The translations under genes and the position numbers were made by a program. Shown piece by piece: positions 19,075-29,313 of a stretch of DNA of 64,000 nt; the stretch's first letter is position 1, and each line of letters begins with the position of its first letter. Origin of the DNA: Pseudomonas pergaminensis (lineage in GTDB: Bacteria; Pseudomonadota; Gammaproteobacteria; Pseudomonadales; Pseudomonadaceae); contig NZ_CP078013.2 in the NCBI RefSeq assembly GCF_024112395.2, forward strand, positions 248,001-312,000. The letters run 5' to 3'. Below the pieces are notes generated by a model. The model had not been told where the DNA came from, made no database searches, and worked only from the letters and a program-made list of their open reading frames with translations.

Positions 19075-19458
19075 CTATAGGACAGCGAAGGTGCCCTGTG
19101 CTTTTGCGACAAGTCTTTCTTCCTGGTACACGTCTGCCTCGACCACCAGGGTGCGGCGGCCCGCATGAATTACCCGGCTGGTGCACAGCACGTCTCCGTC
19201 AGACACGGCACGGATGTAGTTGATCTTGCACTCGATGGTCGCGCTCTGCTGGTCGAAACCATGGGAGCTGGAACAGGCCAGCCCCATCGTAATGTCCACC
19301 AGGCTGAAAATCGCCCCACCATGGAGCTTGCCCGCGCGGTTGCGCAGTTGCGGCTCCAGGGTCAGGGCCACCTCGGCGACGCCTTCCTCAAGGCGTTGCA
19401 GGCGGCAGCCGATCAGTTCGCTGAACGCGCTATGGGTCAAGCCGGCCGGGATTTCCAT
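19075..19458 (-). CDS. PaaI-family hotdog thioesterase
   Basis: This 127-residue single hotdog-fold protein begins at the ATG overlapping the tex stop (TGATG), so it is translationally coupled to tex. The NRAGKLHGGAIFSLVDITMG helix, with its HGG and acidic catalytic residue, marks the PaaI/YdiI class. It hydrolyses acyl- or aryl-CoA thioesters. The natural substrate is unknown. Pairing with tex in an operon is seen, but a functional link is not evident. Confidence 0.85.
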   Translation of the reverse strand: MEIPAGLTHSAFSELIGCRLQRLEEGVAEVALTLEPQLRNRAGKLHGGAIFSLVDITMGLACSSSHGFDQQSATIECKINYIRAVSDGDVLCTSRVIHAGRRTLVVEADVYQEERLVAKAQGTFAVL

Positions 19459-21782
19459 CAACGTTTCTTCAACTGTTTGGCGTTGGCGAACAGCGAGGCC
19501 ATGGCGTTGTTGCTTGGGGCTGCCGTGGCGGTTTCCTTGCGCGGTGCATGGTTTTGCGACTGGCGCGGCGCCGAGCCTGGGCGTGCGCCACGGGCACCGT
19601 CGATTTTCTCGCCAGGGGTGTCGCTCATGCGCATCGACAGGCCGACGCGTTTGCGTGGGATGTCGACTTCCATGACCTTGACCTTGACCACGTCACCGGC
19701 TTTAACCGCTTCCCGTGGGTCCTTGATGAATTTCTCCGAAAGCGCAGAGATATGCACCAAACCGTCCTGATGCACGCCGATGTCCACAAACGCGCCGAAG
19801 TTGGTCACGTTGGTGACCACACCTTCCAGGATCATGCCCAGTTGCAGGTCCTTGAGGTCTTCGACACCGTCCTGGAACTCGGCGGTCTTGAACTCGGGAC
19901 GTGGGTCGCGGCCAGGTTTTTCCAGCTCTTGCAGGATGTCGGTGATGGTCGGCACACCGAAGGTTTCGTCGGTGTACTTCTTGGGATCCAGGCGCTTGAG
20001 GAACGCGGCGTCGCCGATCAGCGAGCGGATGTCGCGGTCAGTCTCGGCGGCGATGCGTTGCACCAGCGGATAGGCTTCCGGGTGAACCGCCGAGGCGTCC
20101 AGCGGGTTATCGCCGTTCATCACGCGTAGGAAGCCGGCGGCTTGTTCGAAGGTTTTTTCACCCAGGCGTGCGACTTTTTTCAGCGCTGCACGGGTCTTGA
20201 ACGCGCCGTTTTCATCACGGTGGCTGACAATGTTCTGCGCCAGGGTGGCGTTGAGGCCGGAAATACGCGCCAGCAGCGCCACGGAGGCGGTGTTCACGTC
20301 GACGCCGACGGCGTTTACGCAGTCTTCCACGACCGCATCCAGGCCACGCGCCAGTTTCAGTTGCGACACGTCGTGCTGGTACTGGCCGACGCCAATGGAT
20401 TTAGGGTCGATCTTCACCAGTTCGGCCAGCGGGTCCTGCAGGCGGCGGGCGATGGACACCGCGCCACGGATCGACACGTCGAGGTCCGGGAATTCCTTGG
20501 ACGCCAGTTCCGACGCCGAATACACCGAAGCACCGGCCTCGGAGACCATGACCTTGGTCATCTTCATGGCTGGGTACTTTTTGATCAGCTCGGCGGCCAG
20601 CTTGTCGGTCTCGCGGCTGGCGGTGCCGTTGCCGATGGCGATCAGGTCCACCGCGTGCTTGGCGCACAGGGCGGCGAGAATCGCCAGGGTCTGGTCCCAC
20701 TTGTTGTGCGGCACATGCGGATACACAGTGGCGTGGTCCAGCAGCTTGCCGGTGGAGTCGACCACGGCAACCTTGCAGCCAGTGCGCAGGCCGGGGTCGA
20801 GGCCCAGGGTCGCGCGCGGGCCGGCCGGGGCGGCCAGCAGCAGGTCGTGCAGGTTGTGGGCGAACACGTTGATCGCCTCGGTTTCGGCGCCGTCGCGCAA
20901 CTCACCCAGCAGGTCGGTTTCCAGGTGGGTGTAGAGCTTGACCTTCCAGGTCCAGCGCACCACTTCACCCAGCCACTTGTCCGCAGGACGGTTCTGGTTC
21001 TGGATGCCGAATTGTTGCCCGATCATGCCTTCGCACGGGTGCATGGTGCCCGGCAATTCGTCGCCGACCTTCAGTGCAGAGCTGAGAATGCCCTCGTTGC
21101 GGCCACGGAAAATGGCCAGCGCGCGGTGGGACGGCATGCTCTTGAGCGGCTCGTCATGTTCGAAGTAATCGCGGAACTTGGCGCCTTCTTCCTCTTTGCC
21201 GGCGATGACGCGGGCACTGAGAATGGCTTCCTGCTTCAGGTAGTTGCGCAGTTTTTCCAACAGGCTGGCGTCTTCGGCGAAGCGCTCCATGAGGATGTAC
21301 TTGGCGCCTTCGAGGGCCGCCTTGACGTCGGCGACGCCTTTTTCGGCGTCGATGAAGCGTGCGGCTTCGGCTTCCGGGGTCAGCGAAGGGTCGTTGAACA
21401 GGCCGTCCGCCAGCTCGCCCAGGCCGGCTTCCAGGGCGATCTGGCCCTTGGTGCGGCGCTTCTGTTTGTACGGCAGGTAAAGGTCTTCGAGGCGGGTCTT
21501 GGTGTCGGCGAGCTTGATGTCGCGCTCGAGTTGCGGGGTCAACTTGCCTTGTTCCTCGATGCTGGCGAGGATGCTGATGCGCCGTTCGTCGAGTTCTCGC
21601 AGGTAGCGCAGGCGCTCTTCCAGGTGACGCAGTTGGGTGTCGTCGAGGCTGCCGGTCACTTCTTTACGGTAACGGGCGATGAAGGGCACCGTGGAGCCTT
21701 CATCCAGTAGAGCGACGGCCGCTTCGACCTGTTGTGGGCGTACACCGAGTTCCTCGGCGATGCGGCTGTTGATGCTGTCCAT
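19458..21782 (-). CDS. tex: RNA-binding transcription accessory protein Tex
   Basis: This 774-residue cytoplasmic nucleic-acid binding protein is the bacterial relative of Spt6. The N-terminal helical region starts [21 protein letters not shown] YqgF-like RNase H domain lies centrally ([17 protein letters not shown]), followed by helix-hairpin-helix motifs ([25 protein letters not shown]) and a C-terminal S1 domain ([20 protein letters not shown]). The tail after the S1 domain is low-complexity Arg/Ala/Asn. Tex influences transcription and toxin expression in several pathogens. It is read divergently from ompR. Confidence 0.95.
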   Translation of the reverse strand: MDSINSRIAEELGVRPQQVEAAVALLDEGSTVPFIARYRKEVTGSLDDTQLRHLEERLRYLRELDERRISILASIEEQGKLTPQLERDIKLADTKTRLEDLYLPYKQKRRTKGQIALEAGLGELADGLFNDPSLTPEAEAARFIDAEKGVADVKAALEGAKYILMERFAEDASLLEKLRNYLKQEAILSARVIAGKEEEGAKFRDYFEHDEPLKSMPSHRALAIFRGRNEGILSSALKVGDELPGTMHPCEGMIGQQFGIQNQNRPADKWLGEVVRWTWKVKLYTHLETDLLGELRDGAETEAINVFAHNLHDLLLAAPAGPRATLGLDPGLRTGCKVAVVDSTGKLLDHATVYPHVPHNKWDQTLAILAALCAKHAVDLIAIGNGTASRETDKLAAELIKKYPAMKMTKVMVSEAGASVYSASELASKEFPDLDVSIRGAVSIARRLQDPLAELVKIDPKSIGVGQYQHDVSQLKLARGLDAVVEDCVNAVGVDVNTASVALLARISGLNATLAQNIVSHRDENGAFKTRAALKKVARLGEKTFEQAAGFLRVMNGDNPLDASAVHPEAYPLVQRIAAETDRDIRSLIGDAAFLKRLDPKKYTDETFGVPTITDILQELEKPGRDPRPEFKTAEFQDGVEDLKDLQLGMILEGVVTNVTNFGAFVDIGVHQDGLVHISALSEKFIKDPREAVKAGDVVKVKVMEVDIPRKRVGLSMRMSDTPGEKIDGARGARPGSAPRQSQNHAPRKETATAAPSNNAMASLFANAKQLKKR

Positions 21783-22139
21783 AAAACCACCTGAAATTCT
21801 GAAAAGCAGCTCGCAGGCCCGGAAAACAAGGCCTTGGGAGGCTGGTTGAGCGGCCCGACTGGCGCCGCTGCCTGGGTCAAGAGGCAGCCTATTGACCCTC
21901 GAAACCTAAAAAATCACGACACGCGGGTAAAAAAAGCCCCGGCAGCAAGCAGTAACGATCTGACGTTGCCCTGCACGGCGGCGGCGCATTATAACCAGCG
22001 TTCTGTCCTTGAGGGGGATTGCGCCAACGGTTGTAGGGCGCGGGTTCGCTGGCGGTAGAGGAAAAATCTGCTAACAATGCACACGGTGCGTATAACGGCA
22101 GCTAGGCCATAATGCGCGCCGAGATAAGAGGAGCATCCA
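21783..22139. other. 357-bp divergent promoter region between tex and ompR
   Basis: No gene is visible. A box TATAAC at 21990-21995 lies 18 bp after TTGCCC (21966-21971) on the plus strand and would serve ompR. The same site reads TATAAT on the minus strand, so the -10 element may work for tex as well. The ompR ribosome-binding site AGAGGAG is just before 22140. Confidence 0.4.
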
Positions 22140-22880
22140 ATGAGCAGCACTGCACAAACTGCTGAAGGCGAAAAAATTCTCATCGTTGATGACGATCCGG
22201 GGCTGAGCAGCCTGCTGGAGCGTTTCTTCAACTCCAAGGGCTACCGTGCCCGCGCGGTGCCGAACACCGAGCAGATGGACCGCCTGCTGGGGCGTGAAGT
22301 ATTCAACCTGGTCGTACTCGACCTGATGCTGCCCGGCGAAGACGGCCTGACCGCCTGCAAACGCCTGCGCGGCGCGAATAACCAGATTCCAATCATCATG
22401 CTCACCGCCAAGGGCGACGAGCTGAGCCGCATCAAGGGCCTCGAGCTGGGCGCCGATGACTACCTGGCCAAGCCGTTCAACCCTGACGAGTTGATGGCAC
22501 GGGTCAAAGCCGTACTGCGTCGCCAGGCACCGCCGGTTCCGGGCGCGCCGGGCAGCGAAGACGAAAGCGTCACCTTTGGCGACTACGAACTGTCGCTGGC
22601 GACCCGCGAGCTCAAGCGTGGCGATGAAGTGCACATGCTGACCACCGGCGAATTCGCCGTGCTCAAGGCGCTGGTGATGAACGCTCGCCAACCGCTGACC
22701 CGCGACAAGCTGATGAACCTGGCCCGTGGCCGGGAATGGGATGCCTTGGAGCGTTCCATCGACGTGCAGATTTCCCGTCTGCGCCGGATGATCGAGCCGG
22801 ATCCGTCCAAGCCGCGGTACATCCAGACGGTCTGGGGCGTGGGTTATGTGTTTGTGCCGGATGGCAATAAAACCAGTTGA
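22140..22880 (+). CDS. ompR: osmolarity response regulator OmpR
   Basis: This 246-residue response regulator has an N-terminal receiver domain with the acidic DDD triplet near 17-19, phosphoacceptor Asp61 (VVLDLMLPGEDG) and the Lys in YLAKPF. The C-terminal winged-helix DNA-binding domain (RDKLMNLARGREWD, DVQISRLRRMIEPDP, TVWGVGYVF) is of the OmpR type. AGAGGAG precedes the ATG. envZ follows after 117 nt on the same strand, so they act as one sensor-regulator pair for osmotic and porin control. Confidence 0.95.
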   Translation: MSSTAQTAEGEKILIVDDDPGLSSLLERFFNSKGYRARAVPNTEQMDRLLGREVFNLVVLDLMLPGEDGLTACKRLRGANNQIPIIMLTAKGDELSRIKGLELGADDYLAKPFNPDELMARVKAVLRRQAPPVPGAPGSEDESVTFGDYELSLATRELKRGDEVHMLTTGEFAVLKALVMNARQPLTRDKLMNLARGREWDALERSIDVQISRLRRMIEPDPSKPRYIQTVWGVGYVFVPDGNKTS

Positions 22881-22997
22881 CCGATGATTTGCAGGGGCGG
22901 GACTCCCGGTGTTTGACTCCATGAGGGTCGACGGGATGCCCGGCGTCTGCAATTCTGCGAGCGCCGCTCGTTCCTGCAAGGTGTCTAGCTGTCTTCT

Positions 22998-24311
22998 ATG
23001 AAAACCCCGCTGTGGTTCCCGCAAAGTTTCTTCTCCCGCACCCTTTGGCTGGTGCTGATCGTCGTTCTGTTTTCCAAGGCCCTCACGCTGGTTTATCTGT
23101 TGATGAACGAGGACGTACTGGTGGATCGACAATATGCCCATGGTGTCGCCTTGACCTTGCGCGCCTACTGGGCCGTAGACCCTGAGAACCGCGAAAAGGT
23201 GGCGAAGGCGTCGACGTTGATTCGCGTCCAGGGGGCCGGTGTGCCGGAAGGCGAGCAGCATTGGCCTTACAGTGAGATCTACCAGCGCCAGATGCGCGAT
23301 GAACTTGGAGAGGACACCGAAGTTCGCCTGCGCATGCATGTTTCGCCTGCACTGTGGGTGAGGGCGCCGAGCCTGGGAGATGCCTGGATCAAGGTGCCGC
23401 TTTACCCGCACCCGCTGCGCGGGCAGAAAATTTGGAACGTGTTGGGCTGGTTCCTGGCGATTGGGCTGCTTTCAACCGCATCGGCGTGGATCTTCGTGCG
23501 CCAGCTCAATCAGCCGCTCAAACGCCTTGTGTTTGCCGCCCGCCAACTGGGCCAGGGCCGTAGCGTGCGCCTGCCCGTCAGCGATACGCCCAGTGAGATG
23601 ACCGAGGTGTACGGCGCGTTCAACCAGATGGCGGAGGACGTCGAACAGGCCGGCCGCGAGCGCGAGCTGATGCTGGCGGGGGTGTCCCACGACTTACGTA
23701 CCCCGTTGACGCGACTGCGCTTGTCGCTGGAGTTGATGGGCAGCCATACCGACCTCACCGATGACATGGTTCGCGACATTGAGGACATGGACGCGATTCT
23801 CGACCAGTTCCTGGCGTTCATCCGCGATGGCCGCGATGAAGTGGTGGAAGAAGTCGACCTGACCGACCTGGTGCGAGAGGTGGTGGCGCCCTACAACCAG
23901 AACGGTGAACAGGTGCGCATGCGCCTGGAGCCGATCCAGCCGTTTGCGTTGCGTCGGGTTTCGATGAAGCGCCTGTTGAACAACCTGATCGGCAACGCCC
24001 TGCACCACGCCGGTTCCGATGTGGAAGTGGCGGCGTATGTGTCTGGCGACAGCGCTGCGCCGTATGTGGTGCTGAGCGTGATGGACCGTGGCGCAGGCAT
24101 CGACCCGGATGAGTTGGAAGGCATCTTCAACCCCTTTACCCGTGGCGACCGTGCCCGGGGTGGCAAGGGGACCGGCCTGGGGTTGGCGATTGTGCGGCGG
24201 ATTGCCTCGATGCATGGCGGCAATGTTGAGCTGCGTAATCGCGAAGAGGGTGGCCTTGAAGCGCGGGTACGCTTGCCGCTTGGGCTGATGCTACCCCGAG
24301 ACGCGGTCTAA
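22998..24311 (+). CDS. envZ: osmosensor histidine kinase EnvZ
   Basis: This 437-residue inner-membrane sensor kinase has two transmembrane segments (about residues 15-36 and 150-172) bounding a periplasmic loop. A HAMP linker, phosphoaccepting His231 (GVSHDLRTPLTRLR) and a HATPase domain with N box (RLLNNLIGNALHHAG) and G boxes (DRGAGID, GTGLGLAIVRRI) follow. The visible Shine-Dalgarno is weak. It phosphorylates OmpR from the gene just upstream. The 117-nt gap carries stem-forming GC-rich sequence and no gene. Confidence 0.94.
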   Translation: MKTPLWFPQSFFSRTLWLVLIVVLFSKALTLVYLLMNEDVLVDRQYAHGVALTLRAYWAVDPENREKVAKASTLIRVQGAGVPEGEQHWPYSEIYQRQMRDELGEDTEVRLRMHVSPALWVRAPSLGDAWIKVPLYPHPLRGQKIWNVLGWFLAIGLLSTASAWIFVRQLNQPLKRLVFAARQLGQGRSVRLPVSDTPSEMTEVYGAFNQMAEDVEQAGRERELMLAGVSHDLRTPLTRLRLSLELMGSHTDLTDDMVRDIEDMDAILDQFLAFIRDGRDEVVEEVDLTDLVREVVAPYNQNGEQVRMRLEPIQPFALRRVSMKRLLNNLIGNALHHAGSDVEVAAYVSGDSAAPYVVLSVMDRGAGIDPDELEGIFNPFTRGDRARGGKGTGLGLAIVRRIASMHGGNVELRNREEGGLEARVRLPLGLMLPRDAV

Positions 24312-24330
24312 GCAAGAACGTAGGCCATAG

Positions 24331-24452
24331 TTGGGAGCGGGCTTGCTGTGGTGAGCGGGCTTGCCCCGCGCCGGACTGCGTAGCAGTCCCATTGGACCGG
24401 GGTGCCCCCAGCCGGGGACACCCCCCCCCACCACAGCAACCCCGCTCCCACA
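24331..24452. repeat. nested REP element with 9-C tract
   Basis: Outer arms (TTGGGAGCGGGCTTGCTGTGG and the reverse complement ending CAACCCCGCTCCCACA) belong to the common REPIN family. The middle begins GTGAGCGGGCTTGCCCCGCG, which is the start of the different family at 27.2 kb. A run of nine C residues (24421-24429) lies in the right half. It looks like one family inserted into the other. Confidence 0.8.
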
Positions 24453-24485
24453 TTGGCTGTTCGGTGTTTCAAACGCCGTGCTGTA

Positions 24486-25391
24486 TCAGCCCTTGCCCTT
24501 GGTCCGGGTCATATTCGGCCCACCATTCTTCTCCAAATGCTGAATGATGATCCCCGCGACATCCTTGCCGGTGGTGGTCTCAATCCCTTCCAGGCCCGGC
24601 GATGAGTTCACCTCCATCACCAGCGGCCCATGGTTGGATCGCAGGATATCCACGCCCGCCACGGCCAACCCCATCACCTTGGCTGCTCGCAATGCGGTCA
24701 TGCGCTCTTCCGGGGTGATCTTGATCAGGCTGGCGCTGCCGCCACGGTGCAGGTTGGAGCGGAACTCACCCGGCTTGGCCTGGCGCTTCATCGCCGCAAT
24801 CACCTTGTCGCCCACCACGAAGCAGCGGATATCCGCACCGCCGGCTTCCTTGATGTATTCCTGCACCATGATGTTCTGCTTGAGGCCCATGAATGCCTCG
24901 ATCACGGACTCCGCCGCTGTCGCGGTTTCACACAGCACTACGCCGATACCTTGGGTGCCTTCCAGCACCTTGATCACCAGCGGTGCGCCATTGACCATGT
25001 CGATCAGGTCGGGGATATCGTCGGGGGAGTGGGCAAAGCCGGTCACGGGCAGGCCGATCCCGCGGCGCGACAGCAGCTGCAACGAGCGCAACTTGTCTCG
25101 CGAGCGAGCAATGGCAACCGATTCGTTAAGGGGAAACACCCCCATCATTTCAAACTGGCGCAACACTGCGCAGCCATAGAACGTCACCGAAGCACCGATA
25201 CGGGGGATCACCGCATCAAACCCCTCCAGCGGCTTGCCCCGGTAGTGGATCTGCGGCTTGTGGCTGGCAATGTTCATATAGGCACGCAACGTGTCGATCA
25301 CCACCATTTCGTGGCCACGTTCGGTGCCGGCCTCAACCAGGCGGCGGGTGGAATACAGACGCGGGTTTCGCGACAGCACAGCAATCTTCAT
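24486..25391 (-). CDS. rimK: ribosomal protein S6 glutamate ligase RimK
   Basis: This 301-residue ATP-grasp enzyme adds glutamate residues to the C-terminus of ribosomal protein S6. Recognisable features are the N-terminal [18 protein letters not shown], the ATP-grasp loop [18 protein letters not shown], and the metal-binding end [14 protein letters not shown]. Its start overlaps the rimB stop by 4 nt. In P. fluorescens, RimK is reported to remodel the proteome and to be stimulated by cyclic-di-GMP with RimA and RimB as partners (established knowledge of the rimABK system). Last gene of a minus-strand operon. Confidence 0.95.
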   Translation of the reverse strand: MKIAVLSRNPRLYSTRRLVEAGTERGHEMVVIDTLRAYMNIASHKPQIHYRGKPLEGFDAVIPRIGASVTFYGCAVLRQFEMMGVFPLNESVAIARSRDKLRSLQLLSRRGIGLPVTGFAHSPDDIPDLIDMVNGAPLVIKVLEGTQGIGVVLCETATAAESVIEAFMGLKQNIMVQEYIKEAGGADIRCFVVGDKVIAAMKRQAKPGEFRSNLHRGGSASLIKITPEERMTALRAAKVMGLAVAGVDILRSNHGPLVMEVNSSPGLEGIETTTGKDVAGIIIQHLEKNGGPNMTRTKGKG

Positions 25392-25870
25392 GCAGCACCT
25401 GGGGCAGAAATAGTAGAGACCGGGAACACCGGCTTGTCTTGAACGTACTTGATGCCGGGATTGACCACCAACTGGCCGTCAATCAAGGCTTTGGAACCCA
25501 GCAACAAGCGGTAACGCATGGCTTTGCGGCAGGCCAGGGTGAATTCCACCCGCCATACCCGATCCCCCAGCGCCAGCGTGGTGCTGATGACGTAGCGCAC
25601 CTGCGCATGGCCGTTGGAGCTCTTGATGGTTTTCATCGTCACCAGGGGTGCTTCGCAGCGACGGTGACGCAGTTGCACCACGCTGCCCAGGTGCGCAGTA
25701 AAACGCACCCACTGCTCACCGTCGCGCTCAAACGGCTCGATATCGGTGGCGTGCAGGCTTGAGGTGCTGGCGCCGGTGTCGATCTTTGCGCGCAGGCCTG
25801 CCACCCCCAGGTCGGGGAGTGCCACCCACTCACGCAGACCCACAACGGTCAAATGGTCAAATGTCTTCAA
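25388..25870 (-). CDS. rimB: RimB, retropepsin-like/ATP-dependent zinc protease family
   Basis: This 160-residue protein belongs to the family annotated as ATP-dependent zinc protease (PF05618). It has a single aspartic-protease-like motif with Asp31 ([14 protein letters not shown]). The rest is beta-rich with [18 protein letters not shown] near the C-terminus. The start appears to be TTG. In the rimABK operon it is the protease that counteracts or modulates RimK modification (literature). It overlaps rimK by 4 nt and follows rimA by 13 nt. Confidence 0.9.
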   Translation of the reverse strand: MKTFDHLTVVGLREWVALPDLGVAGLRAKIDTGASTSSLHATDIEPFERDGEQWVRFTAHLGSVVQLRHRRCEAPLVTMKTIKSSNGHAQVRYVISTTLALGDRVWRVEFTLACRKAMRYRLLLGSKALIDGQLVVNPGIKYVQDKPVFPVSTISAPGAA

Positions 25871-25883
25871 TATGGGTAACCGA

Positions 25884-26663
25884 TCAATTCGCCCAGGCCT
25901 GAGGGGAAACCTCGGCCAGGGCCTTGAATGCAGGCTTGGCGAACCAATAGCCCTGCATCAGAAAAATTCCGCAGTCGGACAGGAAGTCACGCTCGCCGGC
26001 ACTTTCGATGCCTTCGGCGATGACAGTAACCCCCAACTGCTCACAGATTGTGACAATCCCCTGGACGATGACCTGACGAACACGATCCTGATCGACATCG
26101 CGAATCAGCGCCATGTCGAGTTTGATCAAGTCAGGTTGGAAATCGGCCAGCAGGTTCAGCCCCGAATAGCCCGCGCCGAAATCGTCGATGGCGGTCTTGA
26201 AGCCGAATTCGCGGTATTCACGCAGAATATTCGTCAAATGGCGATAGTTATCTACGTGCTCGCTTTCGAGGGTCTCGAAAATCAGCTGGTTCAACGGAAA
26301 ATTATGCGCGCGAGCCGCCTCCAGGGTACTACGGATGCACAATTCCGGACGGTACACGGCATTGGGCATGAAGTTGATCGAAAGGTGGGTTTGCATGCCC
26401 AGGGCTGCTGCCCCGGCAATCGCCTGGGTTCGACAGCGTTGGTCGAAGCGGTAGCGGTTGCTTTCGTTGACCTGGTCGAGCACCGACAGTGCCCCTTCGC
26501 CGTGGGTGCCACGCACCAGCGCCTCGTGGGCAAAGATCGAATGATCCCGCAGGTCTACGATAGGCTGGTAAGCGAATGCAAAATCGAACCCGAGGGGCTC
26601 GCTTTGCTGGCAACCCACGCAGCGCTGGTTGGGCGAGGTGAGTGAAAGGGGGAATTCGGTCAC
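25884..26663 (-). CDS. rimA: RimA, EAL-domain cyclic-di-GMP phosphodiesterase
   Basis: The GTG at 26663 is preferred: GCGAGGA stands 6 nt upstream, giving 259 residues. It is a stand-alone EAL domain with catalytic residues intact: Glu47 in HEALVRG, Asn in SINFMPN, Glu in FETLES, the Asp pair in DDFGAGYSG, Glu in VIAEGIES, and QGYWFAKP at the end. An N-terminal CVGC pair could bind metal. It should hydrolyse cyclic-di-GMP, and in the rim operon this modulates RimK activity. First gene of rimABK on the minus strand. Confidence 0.92.
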   Translation of the reverse strand: MTEFPLSLTSPNQRCVGCQQSEPLGFDFAFAYQPIVDLRDHSIFAHEALVRGTHGEGALSVLDQVNESNRYRFDQRCRTQAIAGAAALGMQTHLSINFMPNAVYRPELCIRSTLEAARAHNFPLNQLIFETLESEHVDNYRHLTNILREYREFGFKTAIDDFGAGYSGLNLLADFQPDLIKLDMALIRDVDQDRVRQVIVQGIVTICEQLGVTVIAEGIESAGERDFLSDCGIFLMQGYWFAKPAFKALAEVSPQAWAN

Positions 26664-26779
26664 AGCATATCCTCGCAAAAACAGGGTGCTACCTGGCGTA
26701 TCTTAGGTGAGCCTTGGGGTTTATGCGTCGAAGGGTTTCAACGGTAAAGTTGCGACATTTTTCAGAGCGAGGAATTCAA

Positions 26780-27187
26780 GTGGCTCAAAAGCAGGAAGAG
26801 GAAGAAAAGGTCCGTCTGGACAAGTGGCTATGGGCGGCGCGTTTCTATAAAACCCGTGCCCTGGCGAAGGCCGCTATCGAGAGCGGCAAGGTGCATCATC
26901 GTGGCGAGCGCTGCAAGCCAGGCAAAGAGCCACGTGTCGGTGATGAGTTGCAGATTCGTACCGGCTTTGACGAAAAGACTGTCGTGGTTCAGGCGCTTTC
27001 CATCGTTCGTCGTGGAGCGCCTGAAGCCCAGGCGCTGTACACAGAGACCGAGGCCAGTATCGCCAAGCGCGAAAATGCGGCGGCCATGCGCAAAGCGGGC
27101 GCCACCGGTATGACCACCGATGGCAAACCGAGCAAGAAACAGCGCCGCGATCTGTTCAAGTTTCGCGGCAGCGGCAATGACGACTAG
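26780..27187 (+). CDS. hslR: ribosome-associated heat shock protein HslR (Hsp15)
   Basis: This 135-residue RNA-binding protein has an S4 domain (VRLDKWLWAARFYKTRALAKAA). The GTG at 26780 is preferred to a longer frame because GAGGAA is 5 nt ahead of it and HslR proteins have this length. The Lys/Arg-rich C-terminal tail (PSKKQRRDLFKFRG) matches the family. Hsp15 rescues free 50S subunits carrying nascent chains after heat shock. hslO lies about 1 kb further on the same strand, with a PAP2 gene between them. Confidence 0.93.
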   Translation: MAQKQEEEEKVRLDKWLWAARFYKTRALAKAAIESGKVHHRGERCKPGKEPRVGDELQIRTGFDEKTVVVQALSIVRRGAPEAQALYTETEASIAKRENAAAMRKAGATGMTTDGKPSKKQRRDLFKFRGSGNDD

Positions 27188-27205
27188 CCTGAGTCGAATG
27201 AGCCT

Positions 27206-27302
27206 TTGTGGTGAGCGGACTTGTCCCGCGCTGGAGTGCGCAGCGCTCCCGCTTTTTGAGGCCGCTCCGCAGCCCAGCGCGAGCAAGCTCGCTCACCACA
27301 AA
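27206..27302. repeat. REP-like inverted repeat, second family
   Basis: Left arm TTGTGGTGAGCGGACTTGTCC and right arm GAGCAAGCTCGCTCACCACAA pair imperfectly around a GC-rich core. It abuts the stop codon of the PAP2 gene at 27303 and lies between two convergent gene ends. The common REPIN family of this window lacks the GTGGTGAGC motif. Confidence 0.85.
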
Positions 27303-28106
27303 TTATTGCGCAGTTCTAACGACGCTCATTCGCCCGACGATTGGTAGGCGTGCAGCCAGCCCGAACACCGGCGCCGTGAGCCGCAGCAACCCCGCCGACA
27401 CCTTCGCCGCGAACGGCGTGTAATACCCCCACCCCAGCGCCAATAGCGCCAACAACACACCGCCGATGTAGTCGTCCTGCCCCCAATGGGCGCCGGCCAC
27501 CAGGCGCGGCATCATGAACAGCAGCGCCAGACCCCAGATCACCAGCACCTGGCCAATCCGTTGGGCGAACACTGTCATGAACATGCCCCAGATCAACAAG
27601 ACCGAAGCATGATCCCCCGGGAAGCTCTGGCTCGAACGGTCCTTCAACTCCCACGTCTTCTCCAGCCCCGGGAAGTAGTCGCTCATCTGGATCGCCCCGC
27701 TGATCACCATCGACGGGCTGCTGTGTTGCCAGCCCATCTGCGCCGCGAGTTTGGAAAACAGCATGCGGATAAACAACAACAGCAGCAGAACCCCGATAAA
27801 ACCTAACAAAGCCTGGCGCACCTGCACGGCCTTGAACACCCAGTCACCGCGAATCAGCAGCGCCAGCAGAATCACCCCGACCACTGCATCAAAAGGTCGC
27901 AAGCTGGCTACAGCCCACACATGCAACCATGTCGAGTTGGTCGCCAGCGGATCATTGAGCAGGTGAAACAGCCACTCGTCGAAAATCACACACAGCATCT
28001 GGCCCGTGGGCCACAGCCAAAAACACAGCAGTCCGATAGCGAGTAGATTGCAAAGAGCCCATCGCCGGAGGTTCCACTTGGCTTGGAACAAACCCGGATT
28101 GTTCAT
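27303..28106 (-). CDS. PAP2-family membrane phosphatase
   Basis: This 267-residue inner-membrane protein has about six hydrophobic segments. The PAP2 motifs C2 (SQSFPGDHASVL) and C3 (RLVAGAHWGQDDYIGG) supply the catalytic histidines. The C1 lysine/arginine motif may be KDRSSQ just upstream, which is less canonical. It dephosphorylates a lipid phosphate such as undecaprenyl pyrophosphate or phosphatidate, or transfers phosphate to lipid A (LpxT-like). Which of these is not decidable here. It is transcribed opposite to the hsl genes. Confidence 0.82.
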   Translation of the reverse strand: MNNPGLFQAKWNLRRWALCNLLAIGLLCFWLWPTGQMLCVIFDEWLFHLLNDPLATNSTWLHVWAVASLRPFDAVVGVILLALLIRGDWVFKAVQVRQALLGFIGVLLLLLFIRMLFSKLAAQMGWQHSSPSMVISGAIQMSDYFPGLEKTWELKDRSSQSFPGDHASVLLIWGMFMTVFAQRIGQVLVIWGLALLFMMPRLVAGAHWGQDDYIGGVLLALLALGWGYYTPFAAKVSAGLLRLTAPVFGLAARLPIVGRMSVVRTAQ

Positions 28107-28231
28107 AAACTGTCCCTCTTCGCTCTATGAAGCTCTCTGTTTCCAGGAGAAAGCCGCACCAATATGGTGCTAAAGCGTTTAATTCTATAAACCTTGTAAT
28201 CAATTTGTCATCAATTCAGATACCCAGACCT

Positions 28232-29134
28232 ATGACTGATCTACCGGATACCGACTTCACCCAACGCTTCATCTTCGACGAGACCGACGCCCGCGGCGAA
28301 CTGGTCTCGCTGGAGCGCAGCTATGCCGAAGTCCTCGCCAAGCACCCCTATCCGGAGCCGGTCGCACAACTGCTCGGCGAGTTGATGGCGGCGGCAGCGT
28401 TGCTGGTAGGCACCATGAAGTTCGACGGTTTGCTGATCCTGCAGGCACGCTCCGAAGGGCCAGTGCCGATGCTGATGATCGAATGCTCCAGCGAGCGTGA
28501 AATCCGTGGGCTGGCCCGTTACGACGCCGATCAGATTGCTCCGGACGCGACCTTGTCCGACCTGATGGCCAACGGCGTGCTGGCGATTACCGTCGATCCG
28601 ACTGAAGGCCAGCGCTACCAGGGTATCGTCGATCTGGACGGCGAAACCCTGTCGGACTGCTTCACCAACTATTTCGTGATGTCCCAGCAGGTGGGCACCA
28701 AGTTCTGGCTCAACGCCGACGGCAAGCGCGCCCGTGGCCTGCTGTTGCAGCAATTGCCGGCCGACCGCATCAAGGATGACGATGAACGCACCGACAGCTG
28801 GCGCAAGCTGACCGCCCTGGCCGGCACCCTGACGGCTGAAGAGCTGCTGGGCCTGGACAACGAAACCATCCTGCACCGTCTGTACCACGAAGAAGCCGTG
28901 CGGCTGTTCGACGCACAGGGCCTGCGCTTTCATTGCAGCTGCTCCCGCGAGCGCTCGGCGAACGCGTTGGCTAGCCTGGGCCTGGAAGATGCGCAGGAAT
29001 TGGTCGTGGAGCATGGTGGCCATATCGAGATCGACTGCCAGTTCTGCAACCAGCGCTATCTGTTCGACGCGGCTGATGTAGCCCAATTGTTCGCCGGTGC
29101 AGGCATCGACACCCCTTCCGACACCCGCCACTAA
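28232..29134 (+). CDS. hslO: redox-regulated chaperone HslO (Hsp33)
   Basis: This 300-residue cytosolic holdase is activated by oxidative and heat stress. The start ATG at 28232 ([13 protein letters not shown]...) matches the family; a longer upstream frame is not supported. The C-terminal redox switch is intact: CxC in [10 protein letters not shown] and CxxC in CQFCNQRY coordinate zinc in the reduced state. It lies downstream of hslR, although a PAP2 gene on the other strand intervenes. Confidence 0.95.
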   Translation: MTDLPDTDFTQRFIFDETDARGELVSLERSYAEVLAKHPYPEPVAQLLGELMAAAALLVGTMKFDGLLILQARSEGPVPMLMIECSSEREIRGLARYDADQIAPDATLSDLMANGVLAITVDPTEGQRYQGIVDLDGETLSDCFTNYFVMSQQVGTKFWLNADGKRARGLLLQQLPADRIKDDDERTDSWRKLTALAGTLTAEELLGLDNETILHRLYHEEAVRLFDAQGLRFHCSCSRERSANALASLGLEDAQELVVEHGGHIEIDCQFCNQRYLFDAADVAQLFAGAGIDTPSDTRH

Positions 29135-29313
29135 AACGTTTAAGCACAGGTGAATCACCTGACAAATGCCGGATTAGCGCTGTTCTGACGGGAGGGCCCT
29201 ACTCTTTTTGGGCTTTTCTGGCATAATCCGGCCCACTTTTTTCGCGGTAGTAGTGCGCAACTTTCTACTACAAAACGTTTGGAGCACTCGGCCATAGGCC
29301 GACGGGGAACCTC

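Noticed and set aside
20142..21710. 522-codon plus-strand frame opposite tex
   Set aside because: Antisense of a well recognised Tex protein; no domain, no start context.
24421..24429. Run of nine C bases as a phase-variable gene switch
   Set aside because: It is in a non-coding REP element, not in a gene or between promoter boxes, so no phase-variable product is evident.
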